Shown here: positions 47,284 to 47,500 of the stretch, piece by piece
How positions within the stretch are numbered: the first letter of the stretch is position 1
How the letters are laid out: each line of letters opens with the position of its first letter
DNA from: Prorocentrum cordatum
Taxonomy: Eukaryota; Sar; Dinophyceae; Prorocentrales; Prorocentraceae
Reading direction: 5' to 3'
Length of the DNA stretch: 47,500 bases
NCBI GenBank assembly: GCA_963575745.1
Contig: CAUYUJ010021065.1
Location: 7,501-55,000, forward strand
Position numbers and translations under genes: made by a program
Notes under the pieces: generated by a model
The model's database searches: none
Told to the model about the DNA's origin: nothing
What the model saw: the letters and a program-made list of their open reading frames with translations, nothing else

Positions 47284-47500
47284 GAGCCCTGAGATCCGGG
47301 CGTTGCGCTTCCTGTTCCCGCGGGGCGTCTTCGGCTGGCGTCGGGCCCTCCATCCGGCTGGGAAAAGAGTAGAAGAATGAGGCCTAGGGCTCTGGTCGTG
47401 ATTCTTCGCAGTGCTGGATCCGTTTCGCGACGTCGGATCCGTCGGATCTCGGGGAGGTGGTCAGCTGATGTCCCCCGCGAGGATTCGGAGGCCGCCCTGG
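47284..47500. other. end of window, nothing assigned
   Basis: Contains GGATCCGT/GGATCCGTCGGATCT short repeats near 47420-47450. No coding was recognised. Confidence 0.4.

Overview
The window looks like nuclear DNA of a dinoflagellate. The strongest evidence is an exact 22-nt match to the dinoflagellate spliced leader (30099-30120). Supporting evidence is the very GC-rich composition, long arrays of simple and compound repeats, PPR repeats of the 'ISACxKGEQWQRAL' style, degenerate reverse transcriptases, and an intron without the usual GT donor. The genus cannot be fixed from the sequence. No rRNA, tRNA, CRISPR array or bacterial-type operon was seen.

Layout. 1-9000 is almost entirely repeats: GGAACC-type and CACACC arrays, a weak coding fragment (1133-1870) with a diverged duplicate beside it, a large composite satellite (2307-7430) with five copies of a lead-in segment, and a TAG/AGT microsatellite (7973-8778). 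9099-13581 (+) holds the best-preserved protein in the window: an endonuclease/exonuclease/phosphatase-like domain followed, after a change of reading frame, by a Pif1-like SF1 helicase. It carries an unusual short motif repeated in phase. 13740-14215 is a minisatellite plus a relic of the satellite. 14650-17454 (-) is a PPR array with two stop codons and several frameshifts. 17660-20930 is serine/threonine-coding (minus) low-complexity DNA that encloses a 440-bp copy of the 5' part of the neighbouring retroelement. 20933-27366 (-) is that retroelement: an N-terminal basic ORF, a RING-like finger, a second zinc cluster, a reverse transcriptase with motifs A-E and a long C-terminal domain, broken by two stops and three frame changes.

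27400-30020 contains no convincing gene, only a TA repeat and fold-back repeats. 30099-35910 (+) is a second, unrelated LINE-type element that begins with the spliced leader. It encodes a coiled-coil ORF1, an EEP endonuclease, an RT with one in-frame TGA between motifs A and B, and a C-terminal CCHC-like finger. 36000-43000 has scattered unrecognised coding pieces, a ~315-bp tandem repeat and a G-homopolymer tract. 44500-46727 (+) is a gene for an MscS-family mechanosensitive channel in at least two confident exons. They are separated by a 158-nt intron that is almost wholly an inverted repeat, which resembles an introner.

The genes do not form a pathway. The region reads as a few host genes (MscS channel, perhaps PPR and some hypothetical exons) among transposable elements and their decay products. 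Coordinates of exons, frame changes and repeat edges are read by eye and may be off by several bases.
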